Of a stretch of DNA of 64,000 nucleotides, positions 46,967 through 56,755 are shown one piece after another; position 1 is the stretch's first letter, and every line of letters begins with the position of its first letter. A model generated the notes under the pieces. That model searched no databases and was not told the DNA's origin. It worked only from the letters and a program-made list of their open reading frames with translations. Location of the stretch: the NCBI RefSeq assembly GCF_000013625.1, contig NC_009659.1, forward strand, positions 1,612,001 through 1,676,000, given 5' to 3'. The DNA is from Janthinobacterium sp. Marseille (GTDB lineage Bacteria; Pseudomonadota; Gammaproteobacteria; Burkholderiales; Burkholderiaceae_D). The translations under genes and the position numbers were made by a program.

Positions 46967-47608
46967 ATGGAATTTACAACTGTCTTGTTCTACGTGTTTT
47001 CAGCGATTCTCGTACTCGCTGCTATACGCGTTATCACCGAATCGAATCCGGTTCACGCGGCGCTGTTCCTCGTGCTCTCGTTTTGTTCGGCTGCTGCACT
47101 GTGGATGTTGCTCAAAGCTGAGTTCCTGTCCATCGTACTGATCCTGGTCTATGTCGGTGCGGTCATGGTGCTGTTCCTGTTTGTGGTCATGATGGTCGAT
47201 ATCAAGCTCACCAAACTGCGTGAAGGTTTCTGGGGTTACCTGCCATTGGCAGCAACCATCGGTGTCGTGATCGTGCTGGAAATGGCATTGGTATTGTTCC
47301 GCGGCTTCTGGCGCTCGCATACCCAAGTCCCTGAAGTGTCGGCCAATATCGGCAACGCCAAGGAACTGGGCAAACTGATCTACACCGACTATCTGTATGC
47401 GTTTGAAATTGCGGCGGTGCTGTTGTTGGTCGGGATGATCGCAGCAGTGGCATTGACCATGCGCAAACGTAAAGACAGCAAGTACTTCGCTCCTGGCGAC
47501 GCAGTTAGAGTTAAAGCCAGCGATCGTCTGCGTGTCGTAAAAATGAAGGCGGATTCCGCTCGCGCCAATGGCGATTCACCAGCTGCTCCTGCAGCAGAAC
47601 AAAAGTAA
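46967..47608 (+). CDS. nuoJ: NADH-quinone oxidoreductase subunit J
   Basis: NuoJ is a five-helix membrane subunit. I choose ATG 46967 ([15 protein letters not shown]), giving 213 aa; the frame also opens at a TTG at 46946, which would add a non-conserved LIFRLL. The last about 45 residues are a hydrophilic Lys/Ala-rich tail, longer than in E. coli but usual in Burkholderiales. Confidence 0.95.
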   Translation: MEFTTVLFYVFSAILVLAAIRVITESNPVHAALFLVLSFCSAAALWMLLKAEFLSIVLILVYVGAVMVLFLFVVMMVDIKLTKLREGFWGYLPLAATIGVVIVLEMALVLFRGFWRSHTQVPEVSANIGNAKELGKLIYTDYLYAFEIAAVLLLVGMIAAVALTMRKRKDSKYFAPGDAVRVKASDRLRVVKMKADSARANGDSPAAPAAEQK

Positions 47609-47618
47609 GGGGAGTGTT

Positions 47619-47927
47619 GTGGAGTTATCGCTCGTACATTACCTGATTCTTGGCGCGATTTTGTTCGCGATCTCGATCGTTGGTATTTTTCTGAATCGTA
47701 AGAACATCATCATCTTGTTGATGGCTATCGAATTGATGCTGTTGGCGGTGAATATGAATTTCGTCGCTTTCTCCTATTTCCTGGGTGATGCAGCCGGTCA
47801 GATTTTTGTTTTCTTCATCTTGACGGTGGCTGCTGCTGAAGCTGCGATTGGTCTTGCCATTTTGGTTTCCATGTTCCGTACTCTGGATACCATCAATGTC
47901 GAAGATCTTGACGGCCTCAAAGGCTAA
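47619..47927 (+). CDS. nuoK: NADH-quinone oxidoreductase subunit K
   Basis: NuoK is a three-helix proton-pathway subunit. The start is GTG 47619, with AAGGGGA about ten bases upstream; this gives 102 aa, the family length. The conserved membrane Glu residues lie in [11 protein letters not shown] and [11 protein letters not shown]. The frame continues upstream to 47568 within the nuoJ tail, but that part is not conserved. Confidence 0.95.
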   Translation: MELSLVHYLILGAILFAISIVGIFLNRKNIIILLMAIELMLLAVNMNFVAFSYFLGDAAGQIFVFFILTVAAAEAAIGLAILVSMFRTLDTINVEDLDGLKG

Positions 47928-47955
47928 TCCCAAAAAATAACGATAAGGTTCACTC

Positions 47956-50055
47956 ATGGCGGGGCAACTTAACCCACACCTCCTTCTGATCGTACCGCTG
48001 GCGCCACTTGCCGGCTCGATGATTGCTGGATTGTTCGGTACAAAATTTTTCGGTAACCTGATTGGTCGCAAGACGTCGCATACTGTGACGATCCTTGGCG
48101 TTCTGATTTCATTCATCTTGTCATTGCACACGTTATCGCTGGTTATGGATGGCGCGACCTTCAATGGCAATCTGTACACATGGATGACAGTCGTCGGACT
48201 CAAGCTTGAAGTCGGTTTCCTGGTCGATAGCCTGACCGCGATGATGATGTGCGTCGTGACCTTCGTGTCGCTGATGGTGCACATCTACACGATCGGCTAT
48301 ATGGAAGAAGACGAAGGCTACAACCGCTTCTTCTCGTACATCTCGCTGTTCACGTTTGCGATGTTGATGCTGGTCATGAGCAACAACTTCCTGCAACTGT
48401 TCTTCGGTTGGGAAGCAGTGGGCCTGGTTTCTTACCTACTGATCGGTTTCTGGTACACCAAGCCGACCGCTATCGTGGCGAACATGAAGGCCTTCCTGGT
48501 CAACCGTGTCGGTGACTTTGGCTTCATCCTCGGTATCGGCCTGTTGTTGGCGTACGCTGGTTCGATGGACTACGCAGAAGTCTTCGCAAAGAAAGAACAA
48601 CTCGCGACCCTGACGCTGCCTGGTACCGACTGGATGTTGCTGACCGTCGCCTGTATCTGCCTGTTCATTGGCGCGATGGGTAAATCGGCACAGTTCCCGC
48701 TGCACGTCTGGCTGCCTGACTCGATGGAAGGCCCAACCCCGATTTCCGCACTGATCCACGCGGCAACCATGGTTACCGCCGGTATTTTCATGGTGGCACG
48801 TATGTCGCCGCTGTTCGAGTTGTCGGATACCGCCTTGTCCTTCGTCCTGATTATCGGTTCGATCACTGCGTTGTTCATGGGCTTCCTGGGCATCATCCAG
48901 AACGATATCAAGCGCGTGGTTGCTTACTCGACCCTGTCGCAACTCGGTTACATGACTGTTGCATTGGGCGCGTCCGCTTACTCGGTTGCCGTATTCCACC
49001 TGATGACCCACGCGTTCTTCAAGGCTTTGCTGTTCCTTGCTGCAGGTTCCGTCATCATCGGTATGCACCACGATCAGGACATCCGCAACATGGGTGGCTT
49101 GCGTAAGTACATGCCTATTACCTGGATCACATCCTTGCTCGGTTCGCTGGCATTGATCGGTACGCCGTTCTTCTCCGGTTTCTACTCGAAGGACAGCATC
49201 ATCGAAGCAGTGCATGCAACCACGCTGTTTGGTTCCGGTTTCGCTAACTTTGCGGTATTGGCTGGTGTATTCGTTACGGCGTTCTACTCCTTCCGTATGT
49301 ACTTCCTGGTATTCCACGGTGAAGAGCGTTTCGGTAAAGAGCATGCACACCATGACGATCATGCACATGCGAAAGCTGCGCATGCTCATGATGACCATGC
49401 ACACGATGCGCATCACGCTGATGACGACCATGGACATGACGAACATCACGGTCTGGCACCAGGTCAGAAGCCGCACGAGTCACCGCTGGTCGTGACCTTG
49501 CCGTTGATCCTGCTGGCTATTCCATCGGTGCTGATTGGTTTCTTCGCGATCCAGCCTATGTTGCACGGCGACTTCTTCAACGGTGTAATCACCGTCAGCG
49601 AATCGCATGGCGCAATGGCCGAGTTGAAAGAACATTTCCATGGTGCGGTTGCAATGGCGATCCACGGCTTGTCGACAGCGCCGTTCTGGCTGGCTGTGGC
49701 AGGTGTTGTGTCGGCTTACTACTGCTACATGATCAACCCGCGTGTACCGGCATGGTTCTACAAACATTTCCATGCACTGCACACGCTGCTTGAGAATAAG
49801 TACTACATGGACAAATTCAATGAGGTTGTCATCGCCGGCGGTGCACGTCTGCTGGGTGGTGGTTTGTCCAGAGTCGGTGATAAGACATTGATTGATGGCC
49901 TGATTGTTAACGGTAGTGCCAAAGTAGTAGCTTGGTCCTCCCGCGTGATTCGTGTACTGCAAAGCGGTTACATCTATCACTACGCATTTGTCATGATTCT
50001 CGGCATGCTGGGTTTACTGAGTTATTTCGTGATATTCCCGTTGTTCGCCAAATAA
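47956..50055 (+). CDS. nuoL: NADH-quinone oxidoreductase subunit L
   Basis: NuoL is the distal antiporter-like proton pump subunit, with the long lateral helix at its C-terminus. Core motifs include FFGWEAVGLVSYLLIGFWY, MGKSAQFPLHVWLPDSMEGP and KRVVAYSTLSQLGYM. At 699 aa it is longer than E. coli NuoL (613). Part of the extra length is a His/Asp-rich hydrophilic loop (residues 463-498, 15 His in 36 residues) between membrane helices. It follows nuoK after 28 bases. Confidence 0.97.
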   Translation: MAGQLNPHLLLIVPLAPLAGSMIAGLFGTKFFGNLIGRKTSHTVTILGVLISFILSLHTLSLVMDGATFNGNLYTWMTVVGLKLEVGFLVDSLTAMMMCVVTFVSLMVHIYTIGYMEEDEGYNRFFSYISLFTFAMLMLVMSNNFLQLFFGWEAVGLVSYLLIGFWYTKPTAIVANMKAFLVNRVGDFGFILGIGLLLAYAGSMDYAEVFAKKEQLATLTLPGTDWMLLTVACICLFIGAMGKSAQFPLHVWLPDSMEGPTPISALIHAATMVTAGIFMVARMSPLFELSDTALSFVLIIGSITALFMGFLGIIQNDIKRVVAYSTLSQLGYMTVALGASAYSVAVFHLMTHAFFKALLFLAAGSVIIGMHHDQDIRNMGGLRKYMPITWITSLLGSLALIGTPFFSGFYSKDSIIEAVHATTLFGSGFANFAVLAGVFVTAFYSFRMYFLVFHGEERFGKEHAHHDDHAHAKAAHAHDDHAHDAHHADDDHGHDEHHGLAPGQKPHESPLVVTLPLILLAIPSVLIGFFAIQPMLHGDFFNGVITVSESHGAMAELKEHFHGAVAMAIHGLSTAPFWLAVAGVVSAYYCYMINPRVPAWFYKHFHALHTLLENKYYMDKFNEVVIAGGARLLGGGLSRVGDKTLIDGLIVNGSAKVVAWSSRVIRVLQSGYIYHYAFVMILGMLGLLSYFVIFPLFAK

Positions 50056-50081
50056 GTTAGCGAAATAAAGTAAATAAAAAC

Positions 50082-51572
50082 ATGATGCAGTCAACATTTC
50101 CCCTCTTGAGTCTCGCGATCTGGCTACCAATCGCGTTCGGTGTGTTCATCCTGGCCGTAGGCCGCGATACCAATCCAAACGCGGTGCGCGTCCTGTCGCT
50201 GTTTGGTTCTATCGTCAGCTTCCTCGTCACTTTGCCGATCGTGGCAAAGTTCGACAATGCCGCACACGGCATGCAGTTCGTCGAAAAGATGAAGTGGATC
50301 GACATTTTCAACATTAACTACTCGCTGGGCGTAGACGGCCTGTCGATGTGGTTCGTCATCTTGACTGCCTTCATTACGATTTTCGTCGTGATCGCAGCGT
50401 GGGAAGTGATTGAAAAACGCGTAGCCCAGTACATGGGCGCGTTCCTGATCCTGTCCGGCCTGATGATTGGTGTGTTCTGCGCACTGGACGGCTTGCTGTT
50501 CTACGTGTTCTTTGAATCGACACTGATCCCGATGTTCATCATCATCGGTGTCTGGGGTGGTGCGAACCGTGTGTACGCTTCGATCAAGTTCTTCCTCTAC
50601 ACCTTCTTCGGTTCGCTGTTGATGCTGGTGGCCTTGCTGTACCTGTACTTCAAGTCGGGTCACAGCTTTGACATCCTGGCATGGCACACATTGCCGTTGC
50701 CTATGGATGCTCAGATCCTGATTTTCCTGGCATTCCTGATGGCATTTGCGGTCAAGGTTCCGATGTGGCCAGTGCATACATGGTTGCCGGATGCCCACGT
50801 GGAAGCGCCTACCGGTGGTTCCGTTGTACTGGCAGCGATCATGCTGAAACTCGGTGCATACGGCTTCCTGCGTTTCTCGTTGCCGATCACACCAGACGCC
50901 AGCCACTATCTGTCGGGCTTCATGATTACCTTGTCGCTGATCGCTGTTATCTACATTGGTCTGGTTGCACTGGTACAAACCGACATGAAAAAGCTGGTTG
51001 CTTATTCGTCGATTGCACACATGGGCTTCGTTACCCTCGGCTTCTTCATGTTTAACGACATGGCAGTGCAGGGCGGTATCGTACAAATGATTTCGCACGG
51101 TTTCGTATCCGGCGCAATGTTCCTGTGTATCGGTGTACTGTACGACCGCATGCATACCCGTAACATCGCCGACTACGGTGGCGTTGTGAATGTGATGCCT
51201 AAGTTCGCTGCATTCTTCGTACTGTTCTCGATGGGTAATGCAGGCTTGCCGGCAACCTCCGGTTTCGTCGGTGAATTCATGGTGATCCTGGGCGCAGTCA
51301 AATTCAACTTCTGGATTGGCCTGCTGGCAGCAACGGCCCTGATCCTGGGCGCAGCGTACTCGCTGTGGCTGGCAAAACGCGTGATCTTTGGTGCCATCAC
51401 CAATCACCACGTCTCCGAGATGAAAGACCTGAACAAACGTGAATTCCTGATGTTGGGCTTGCTGGCTATCGCTGTGTTGGCGATGGGTCTGTACCCGGCA
51501 CCATTCACCGACGCGATGCAAACTTCGGTGACCGACCTGCTGAAGCACGTCGCCATCTCGAAATTGAATTAA
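50082..51572 (+). CDS. nuoM: NADH-quinone oxidoreductase subunit M
   Basis: NuoM is the second antiporter-like pump subunit (496 aa, about 14 helices). Motifs include YVFFESTLIPMFIIIGVWGG, KVPMWPVHTWLPDAHVEAPT and KKLVAYSSIAHMGFV. The start may be either of two adjacent ATG codons (50082 or 50085). The N-terminal extension is short, as usual. Confidence 0.97.
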   Translation: MMQSTFPLLSLAIWLPIAFGVFILAVGRDTNPNAVRVLSLFGSIVSFLVTLPIVAKFDNAAHGMQFVEKMKWIDIFNINYSLGVDGLSMWFVILTAFITIFVVIAAWEVIEKRVAQYMGAFLILSGLMIGVFCALDGLLFYVFFESTLIPMFIIIGVWGGANRVYASIKFFLYTFFGSLLMLVALLYLYFKSGHSFDILAWHTLPLPMDAQILIFLAFLMAFAVKVPMWPVHTWLPDAHVEAPTGGSVVLAAIMLKLGAYGFLRFSLPITPDASHYLSGFMITLSLIAVIYIGLVALVQTDMKKLVAYSSIAHMGFVTLGFFMFNDMAVQGGIVQMISHGFVSGAMFLCIGVLYDRMHTRNIADYGGVVNVMPKFAAFFVLFSMGNAGLPATSGFVGEFMVILGAVKFNFWIGLLAATALILGAAYSLWLAKRVIFGAITNHHVSEMKDLNKREFLMLGLLAIAVLAMGLYPAPFTDAMQTSVTDLLKHVAISKLN

Positions 51573-51617
51573 TAAACGCCGCGACCGCGAAAGTAAACGC
51601 ACAAGAACTGCGACAAA

Positions 51618-53102
51618 ATGAATAATTTGAATCTGATACCCGTCCTTCCTGAAATATTCCTGGCAATTGCGATTTGCGCAATTTTGCTGATTGACTTGTT
51701 TCTAAAGGACGAGAAACGCCACATCACTTACGTGCTGTCGATTATTGCATTGCTGGTTTGCGGTGTGCTTAGCCTGTCTGACTTCAATACAGGTGCGACT
51801 GTCTACACCTTCAACAATATGTTCGTCTCGGATCCGATGTCGAGTTTGTTGAAGATCTGTTCGTATGTTGCAGTTGGCCTGACACTGGTTTACTCGCGTC
51901 AATACGGTCTGGACCGTGAAATGGTAAACGGCCGTCTCGGCGGTGAGTTCTACCTGCTCGCGCTGTTCTCGCTGCTCGGTCAGATGGTCATGATCTCGGC
52001 CAACAACTTCCTGATCATCTACCTGGGCCTGGAACTGATGTCGCTGTCGCTGTACGCACTGGTTGCTATGCGTCGTGACCACGCGATCTCGACAGAAGCT
52101 GCGATGAAGTACTTCATTCTTGGCGCGCTGGCTTCCGGTTTCCTGTTGTACGGTATCTCGATGTTGTACGGCGCGACCGGTTCGCTTGACCTGACCGAAG
52201 TGGCGCGTGCAACTGCTGCCGGTACCGTGAACAAGCCTATCCTGATTTTCGGCCTGGTATTCCTGGTCTCGGGCCTGGCGTTCAAACTGGGCGTCGTACC
52301 GTTCCATATGTGGGTACCTGACGTTTATCAAGGCGCGCCAACATCCGTGACCCTGTTGCTGGGTGGCGCACCTAAGCTGGCTGCATTCGCAATTACCATC
52401 CGTTTGCTGGTGGAAGGCTTGCCGGCACTGGCTGTCGACTGGCAGCAAATGCTGACCATCCTGGCAGTGCTGTCGATGGCAATTGGTAACGTGACCGCAA
52501 TCGTACAAACGAATATCAAGCGCATGCTGGCGTATTCGACGATTTCGCAAATGGGCTTCATCCTGCTCGGTTTGTTGTCCGGCGTGGTTGTCGGTGCTGA
52601 TGGCTCGACCACCAATGGTTACAGCGCAGCGATGTTTTACTCGATCACTTATGTGCTGACGACCCTCGGTATCTTCGGCGTCATCATGCTGTTGTCGCGT
52701 GCCGGTTTCGAAGCTGACAATATCGACGACTTCAAAGGCCTGAACCAACGCAGCCCATGGTTTGCACTGGTTACGCTGATGTTGATGTTCTCGCTGGCAG
52801 GTGTGCCACCAGTCGTCGGCTTCTACGCCAAGCTGTCGGTATTGCAGGCGGTCCTGAGCACCGGCCAAATCTGGCTGGCTATCGTAGCCGTACTGTTCTC
52901 GCTGATTGGTGCTTATTACTACCTGCGTATCGTCAAGGTCATGTACTTCGATGAGCCACTGGATAATTCGAAGATCGTGGTCAGCAAGGACGTTACCGTC
53001 GCCCTGAGCGTCAATGGCGCTTCCTTGCTGGTGCTTGGCCTGGTACCAGGTCCATTGATGACAGCTTGCGCTGCTGCTATCGTCAAGACGCTCGCGTCCT
53101 GA
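51618..53102 (+). CDS. nuoN: NADH-quinone oxidoreductase subunit N
   Basis: NuoN is the third antiporter-like pump subunit, next to NuoK (494 aa). The motifs [37 protein letters not shown] and [19 protein letters not shown] are intact. It ends the canonical nuo set; a DUF2818 gene follows after 11 bases, so it probably belongs to the same transcript. Confidence 0.97.
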   Translation: MNNLNLIPVLPEIFLAIAICAILLIDLFLKDEKRHITYVLSIIALLVCGVLSLSDFNTGATVYTFNNMFVSDPMSSLLKICSYVAVGLTLVYSRQYGLDREMVNGRLGGEFYLLALFSLLGQMVMISANNFLIIYLGLELMSLSLYALVAMRRDHAISTEAAMKYFILGALASGFLLYGISMLYGATGSLDLTEVARATAAGTVNKPILIFGLVFLVSGLAFKLGVVPFHMWVPDVYQGAPTSVTLLLGGAPKLAAFAITIRLLVEGLPALAVDWQQMLTILAVLSMAIGNVTAIVQTNIKRMLAYSTISQMGFILLGLLSGVVVGADGSTTNGYSAAMFYSITYVLTTLGIFGVIMLLSRAGFEADNIDDFKGLNQRSPWFALVTLMLMFSLAGVPPVVGFYAKLSVLQAVLSTGQIWLAIVAVLFSLIGAYYYLRIVKVMYFDEPLDNSKIVVSKDVTVALSVNGASLLVLGLVPGPLMTACAAAIVKTLAS

Positions 53103-53113
53103 CCTGAAGCTTA

Positions 53114-53419
53114 GTGGATGTCTCGCTGGTAAGCTGGTTTGTGATTCTGTTGGCGCTGTTCAGCGCCAACCTTCCATTTTTCAATGAACGGCTGTTCGCC
53201 GTTCTTCCCTTGTCTTCCACCAGCAAGCCGGTCTGGCTGCGTCTGATCGAACTGTTCGTGCTGTATCTGCTCGTCGGTTTGATCGCACGCATGCTGGAAT
53301 CGCGTATCGGCAGTGTTTTCCCGCAAGGCTGGGAATTTTTCGCCATTACCGGCTGTCTATTCATCGTGCTGGCCTATCCGGGCTTTGTGATGCGCTATAT
53401 GCGCAAGCGTCACCACTGA
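53114..53419 (+). CDS. DUF2818 small membrane protein
   Basis: A 101-aa protein with three or so hydrophobic segments (about 4-20, 42-62 and 72-92), starting at GTG. It matches the DUF2818 family, which is found just after nuoN in many betaproteobacteria. Function is unknown; the fixed place suggests a link to complex I or its assembly. Confidence 0.8.
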   Translation: MDVSLVSWFVILLALFSANLPFFNERLFAVLPLSSTSKPVWLRLIELFVLYLLVGLIARMLESRIGSVFPQGWEFFAITGCLFIVLAYPGFVMRYMRKRHH

Positions 53420-53488
53420 CAGCGTTTGCTGACGCAAACGACTGCCATCAGCCTCACCATTTCTGCCAAGTACCCACCGGAGCTGAAG

Positions 53489-54043
53489 ATGGATAATCAC
53501 CTCAAAGAAGTCCGTATCGACAGCGCATTGGCGTATGACGGTCATTTCCTCAAAGTACAGCGCGATACCGTGCGCCTGCCGAATGGCCAGCCGACTACCC
53601 GTGAATACATCAAGCATCCTGGCGCCGTAGTTGTGCTGCCTTTGTTTGAAGACGGCACGGTATTGATGGAGCGCCAGTTCCGTTATCCGATGGACCGCGT
53701 GTTCATCGAGTTCCCGGCCGGGAAGATAGATCCGGGCGAAGAGCCGCTGGCCTGTGCCAAACGCGAGTTGCTGGAAGAGACCGGTTACACTGCGACCGAC
53801 TGGCAATTTGTGTGCACCATCCATAATGCGATTGCGTATGCGGATGAACACCTGGACCTGTACCTCGCGCGCGGCCTGACTGCCGGTGAGCGCAAGCTGG
53901 ATGCGGAAGAATTCCTCGATATCTTCACGGTGGCGGCGAGCGAATTGCCGGACTGGATACGCGCCGGCAAGATCACAGACGTGAAGACAGTCATCGGTGC
54001 ATTCTGGCTGGAGAAAATTATCAGCGGCGAGTGGCAACTCTGA
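53489..54043 (+). CDS. Nudix hydrolase, ADP-ribose pyrophosphatase type
   Basis: The Nudix box GX5EX7REUXEEXGU is complete (GKIDPGEEPLACAKRELLEE, then TGY). The N-terminal part (PGAVVVLPLFEDGTVLMERQFRYPM) and the acidic LYLARGL region are as in NudF-type enzymes that split ADP-ribose or related nucleotide sugars. I chose ATG 53489 because GGAG lies seven bases upstream; it gives 184 aa. An in-frame ATG at 53426 adds a non-conserved stretch. It may hydrolyse NAD-derived ADP-ribose, in keeping with its place behind nuo. Confidence 0.88.
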   Translation: MDNHLKEVRIDSALAYDGHFLKVQRDTVRLPNGQPTTREYIKHPGAVVVLPLFEDGTVLMERQFRYPMDRVFIEFPAGKIDPGEEPLACAKRELLEETGYTATDWQFVCTIHNAIAYADEHLDLYLARGLTAGERKLDAEEFLDIFTVAASELPDWIRAGKITDVKTVIGAFWLEKIISGEWQL

Positions 54044-54067
54044 TTTCGAGTTGCATGAACCGATCGT

Positions 54068-54094
54068 AAAAAAAGCCGCATTCGCGGCTTTTTT
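54068..54094. terminator. Bidirectional terminator between the Nudix and ETF-QO genes
   Basis: AAGCCGC/GCGGCTT stem with a 4-base loop and A- and T-tracts on both sides; it ends the nuo-DUF2818-Nudix transcript and the convergent ETF-QO gene. Confidence 0.92.
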
Positions 54095-54097
54095 GTT

Positions 54098-55786
54098 TTA
54101 CATATTCGGATAGTTGGGACCACCACCGCCTTCCGGCGTGACCCACACGATATTCTGTGTCGGATCCTTGATGTCACAGGTTTTGCAATGCACGCAATTT
54201 TGCGCATTGATTTGCAAGCGATCTTCACCGGCATCGGTCTTGACGAATTCATAGACCGCAGCAGGGCAGTAGCGTGATTCCGGACCTGCGTATTGCGCCA
54301 GGTTGACCTGTACCGGTACCGTCGGATCTTTCAGCGTCAGGTGGATAGGCTGGTCTTCGCTGTGATTGGTATTCGAAATGAATACCGATGACAGTCGATC
54401 GAAGGTCAGCTTGTTATCCGGCTTCGGATACACGATGGGCTGGAACTCGGAAGCCGGGCGCAGGCAGGTATGGTCTGCGTGAGTATTGCGCAGTGTCCAC
54501 GGTGCCTTGCCACGGAAGATGAGCTGGTCGATGCCAACCATCAGGGAACCTGTGTACAAGCCCTTGCTCATCCACGGCTTGAAGTTGCGCGCGACATGCA
54601 ATTCTTCATGCAACCAGGATTGCTTGAAGGCGATCGGGTAGTCGCTTAATTCATCCGCCTGGCGGCCTTCATTCAATGCGACAAATGCAGCATCGGCCGC
54701 CATCATGCCGCTCTTCATTGCGGCGTGGCTACCCTTGATGCGGCTGGCATTCAGGAAGCCGGCATCGCAGCCTATCAGTGCACCACCCGGGAACACCAGC
54801 TTGGGCAGCGATTGCAGGCCGCCTGCAGTGATCGCACGTGCGCCGTAGGAAATACGTTTGCCGCCTTCGAAGAAGCGGCTGATTGCCGGATGCGTCTTGT
54901 AGCGCTGGAACTCTTCAAACGGCGACAGGTAGGGGTTTTCATAGGCCAGGCCGACCACGTAGCCGACCGCGACTTGATTATCTTCCAGGTGATAGAGGAA
55001 GGAGCCGCCATAGGTATCGCTGGCAAGTGGCCAGCCGGCGGTGTGGATCACCAGGCCGGGCTGGTGCAGCGCCGGATCGATTTCCCACAATTCCTTGATG
55101 CCGATTGCATAGCTTTGCGGCGCTTTGCCTTCTTCCAGTTTGAATTTTTGCAGCAATTGCTTGCCGAGGTTGCCGCGTGAACCTTCAGCAAACAAGGTGT
55201 ACTTGGCGTGCAGTTCCATACCGAGCTGGAAGGCTGCGGTTGGCTCACCGGCACGATTGACGCCCATATTGCCGGTCGCCACGCCTTTGACCGAACCATC
55301 GTCGTTGTAGAGGATTTCAGCAGCGGGGAAGCCGGGGAATACCTCAACGCCCAGCGCCTCGGCTTGCTGGCCCAGCCAGCGCACTACGTTCGCCAGCGAG
55401 ACGACGTAATTGCCATGGTTCTGGAAGCAGGCCGGCAACATGAAATTGAGTGTCTTGTACGCTTTTTTCTCGGTCAGGAACAGGAAGCGATCTTCGCTGA
55501 CCGCCGTGTTCAACGGTGCGCCGCGTTCTTTCCAGTCCGGGAACAGTTCGGTGATCGCTTGCGGATCCATCACGGCACCGGACAGGATATGCGCGCCGAG
55601 TTCGCCGCCTTTTTCCAGGATGCAAACGGATACTTCGCTATTTTTTTCAGCGGCGAGTTGCTTGAGGCGTATCGCCGCAGCCAGGCCGGCCGGGCCGCCG
55701 CCGACGATTACGACATCGTATTCCATCGCTTCGCGTGGGCCGTATTGTTCGAGCAGGCTGGAGTCGGAAGTAGGAGTATTGGTCAT
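54098..55786 (-). CDS. Electron transfer flavoprotein-ubiquinone oxidoreductase
   Basis: ETF-QO passes electrons from acyl-CoA and other dehydrogenases, through ETF, to ubiquinone. The FAD-binding GGGPAG (residues 29-34) follows a VVIV strand at the N-terminus. The C-terminal ferredoxin-like part holds the 4Fe-4S ligands in RYCPAAVYEF and NCVHCKTCDIKDPTQNI. Length 562 aa is standard. No ETF alpha/beta genes are in view. It is a monotopic membrane protein in known homologues. Confidence 0.95.
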   Translation of the reverse strand: MTNTPTSDSSLLEQYGPREAMEYDVVIVGGGPAGLAAAIRLKQLAAEKNSEVSVCILEKGGELGAHILSGAVMDPQAITELFPDWKERGAPLNTAVSEDRFLFLTEKKAYKTLNFMLPACFQNHGNYVVSLANVVRWLGQQAEALGVEVFPGFPAAEILYNDDGSVKGVATGNMGVNRAGEPTAAFQLGMELHAKYTLFAEGSRGNLGKQLLQKFKLEEGKAPQSYAIGIKELWEIDPALHQPGLVIHTAGWPLASDTYGGSFLYHLEDNQVAVGYVVGLAYENPYLSPFEEFQRYKTHPAISRFFEGGKRISYGARAITAGGLQSLPKLVFPGGALIGCDAGFLNASRIKGSHAAMKSGMMAADAAFVALNEGRQADELSDYPIAFKQSWLHEELHVARNFKPWMSKGLYTGSLMVGIDQLIFRGKAPWTLRNTHADHTCLRPASEFQPIVYPKPDNKLTFDRLSSVFISNTNHSEDQPIHLTLKDPTVPVQVNLAQYAGPESRYCPAAVYEFVKTDAGEDRLQINAQNCVHCKTCDIKDPTQNIVWVTPEGGGGPNYPNM

Positions 55787-55948
55787 TGTTTTATTGCAGT
55801 CTAAATATCTTTCACGCCGAAGCCGATATTGTCCCTTGTTTTAGCGGCAATACGAAGGGCAAAAACACGCATTACTGCGCTTTCGTGTAATCATAACGCG
55901 TAAGTCATGCATTTTTATTTGCAGTGCGTCAACAATCAGGGGAATTCA

Positions 55949-56725
55949 GTGGGCATAGAAGTCAATTTTGAGGGCAAGGTAGCCCTCGTCACCGGTGCTT
56001 CCAGCGGTCTTGGTGCACGTTTCGCAAAAGTACTGGCAATGGCAGGGGCGCAAGTGATCCTGGCCTCGCGTCGCGTGGATCGCCTCAAGGAGTTGCGGGC
56101 AGAGATCGAAGCCGAAGGTGGCGCGGCCCAGGTTGTGAGCCTCGATGTCACTGATTACGCCAGCATCAAATCCGCAATTGCGCATGCAGAAACCGAAACC
56201 GGTGCGATCGATATCCTGGTGAATAACTCGGGGGTGTCGGCCAGCCAGCGCCTGGTTGATGTGACGCCGGAAGACTATGCTCATATGATGGATACCAACC
56301 AGCGTGGTGCATTTTTTGTCGCGCAGGAAGTCGCGAAGCGCATGATTGCACGTCATAAAGGCGATCCGAAAAAGCAGCATCGCATCATCAATATCGGTTC
56401 GGTGGCGGGCTTGCGCGTGGTACCGGAACTGGGTCTGTACTGCATGAGCAAAGCGGCAGTGGTGCACATGACCAAGGCGATGGCGGTGGAGTGGGGCAAG
56501 TTCGGTATTAATACGAATGCAATCTGCCCCGGCTATATCGGTACCGAAATGAATCTCGACTATTTCCAGAGCGAACAGGGCCAGCAAGTGCTGGGCATGT
56601 TGCCCCGCAAGCGCCTGGGCAAGCCGGAAGATCTGGATGGTTTGCTGCTCTTGTTGGCGGCGGAAGAATCACACTTCATCAATGGCGCCATCATGACTGC
56701 CGATGACGGTTTGAGCGCACAGTAA
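55949..56725 (+). CDS. Short-chain dehydrogenase/reductase
   Basis: A classical SDR of about 258 aa. The cofactor motif TGASSGLG and the catalytic Ser (NIGSVAG) and Tyr-Lys (YCMSK) are present, and the structural NNSG motif is conserved. The residues after the second strand (SRRVDRL) favour NADP(H). I chose GTG 55949, preceded by AGGGGAA; an ATG at 55907 would give 14 extra residues of poor conservation. It is FabG-like but the substrate is unknown. It is divergent from ETF-QO. Confidence 0.85.
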   Translation: MGIEVNFEGKVALVTGASSGLGARFAKVLAMAGAQVILASRRVDRLKELRAEIEAEGGAAQVVSLDVTDYASIKSAIAHAETETGAIDILVNNSGVSASQRLVDVTPEDYAHMMDTNQRGAFFVAQEVAKRMIARHKGDPKKQHRIINIGSVAGLRVVPELGLYCMSKAAVVHMTKAMAVEWGKFGINTNAICPGYIGTEMNLDYFQSEQGQQVLGMLPRKRLGKPEDLDGLLLLLAAEESHFINGAIMTADDGLSAQ

Positions 56726-56755
56726 TTTCATTCCTTCCTGGACACTGCCGGTTCG

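Noticed and set aside
50124..51602. 492-codon open frame antisense to nuoM
   Set aside because: A His/Gln/Asp-rich translation opposite a certain membrane protein gene, a typical artefact.
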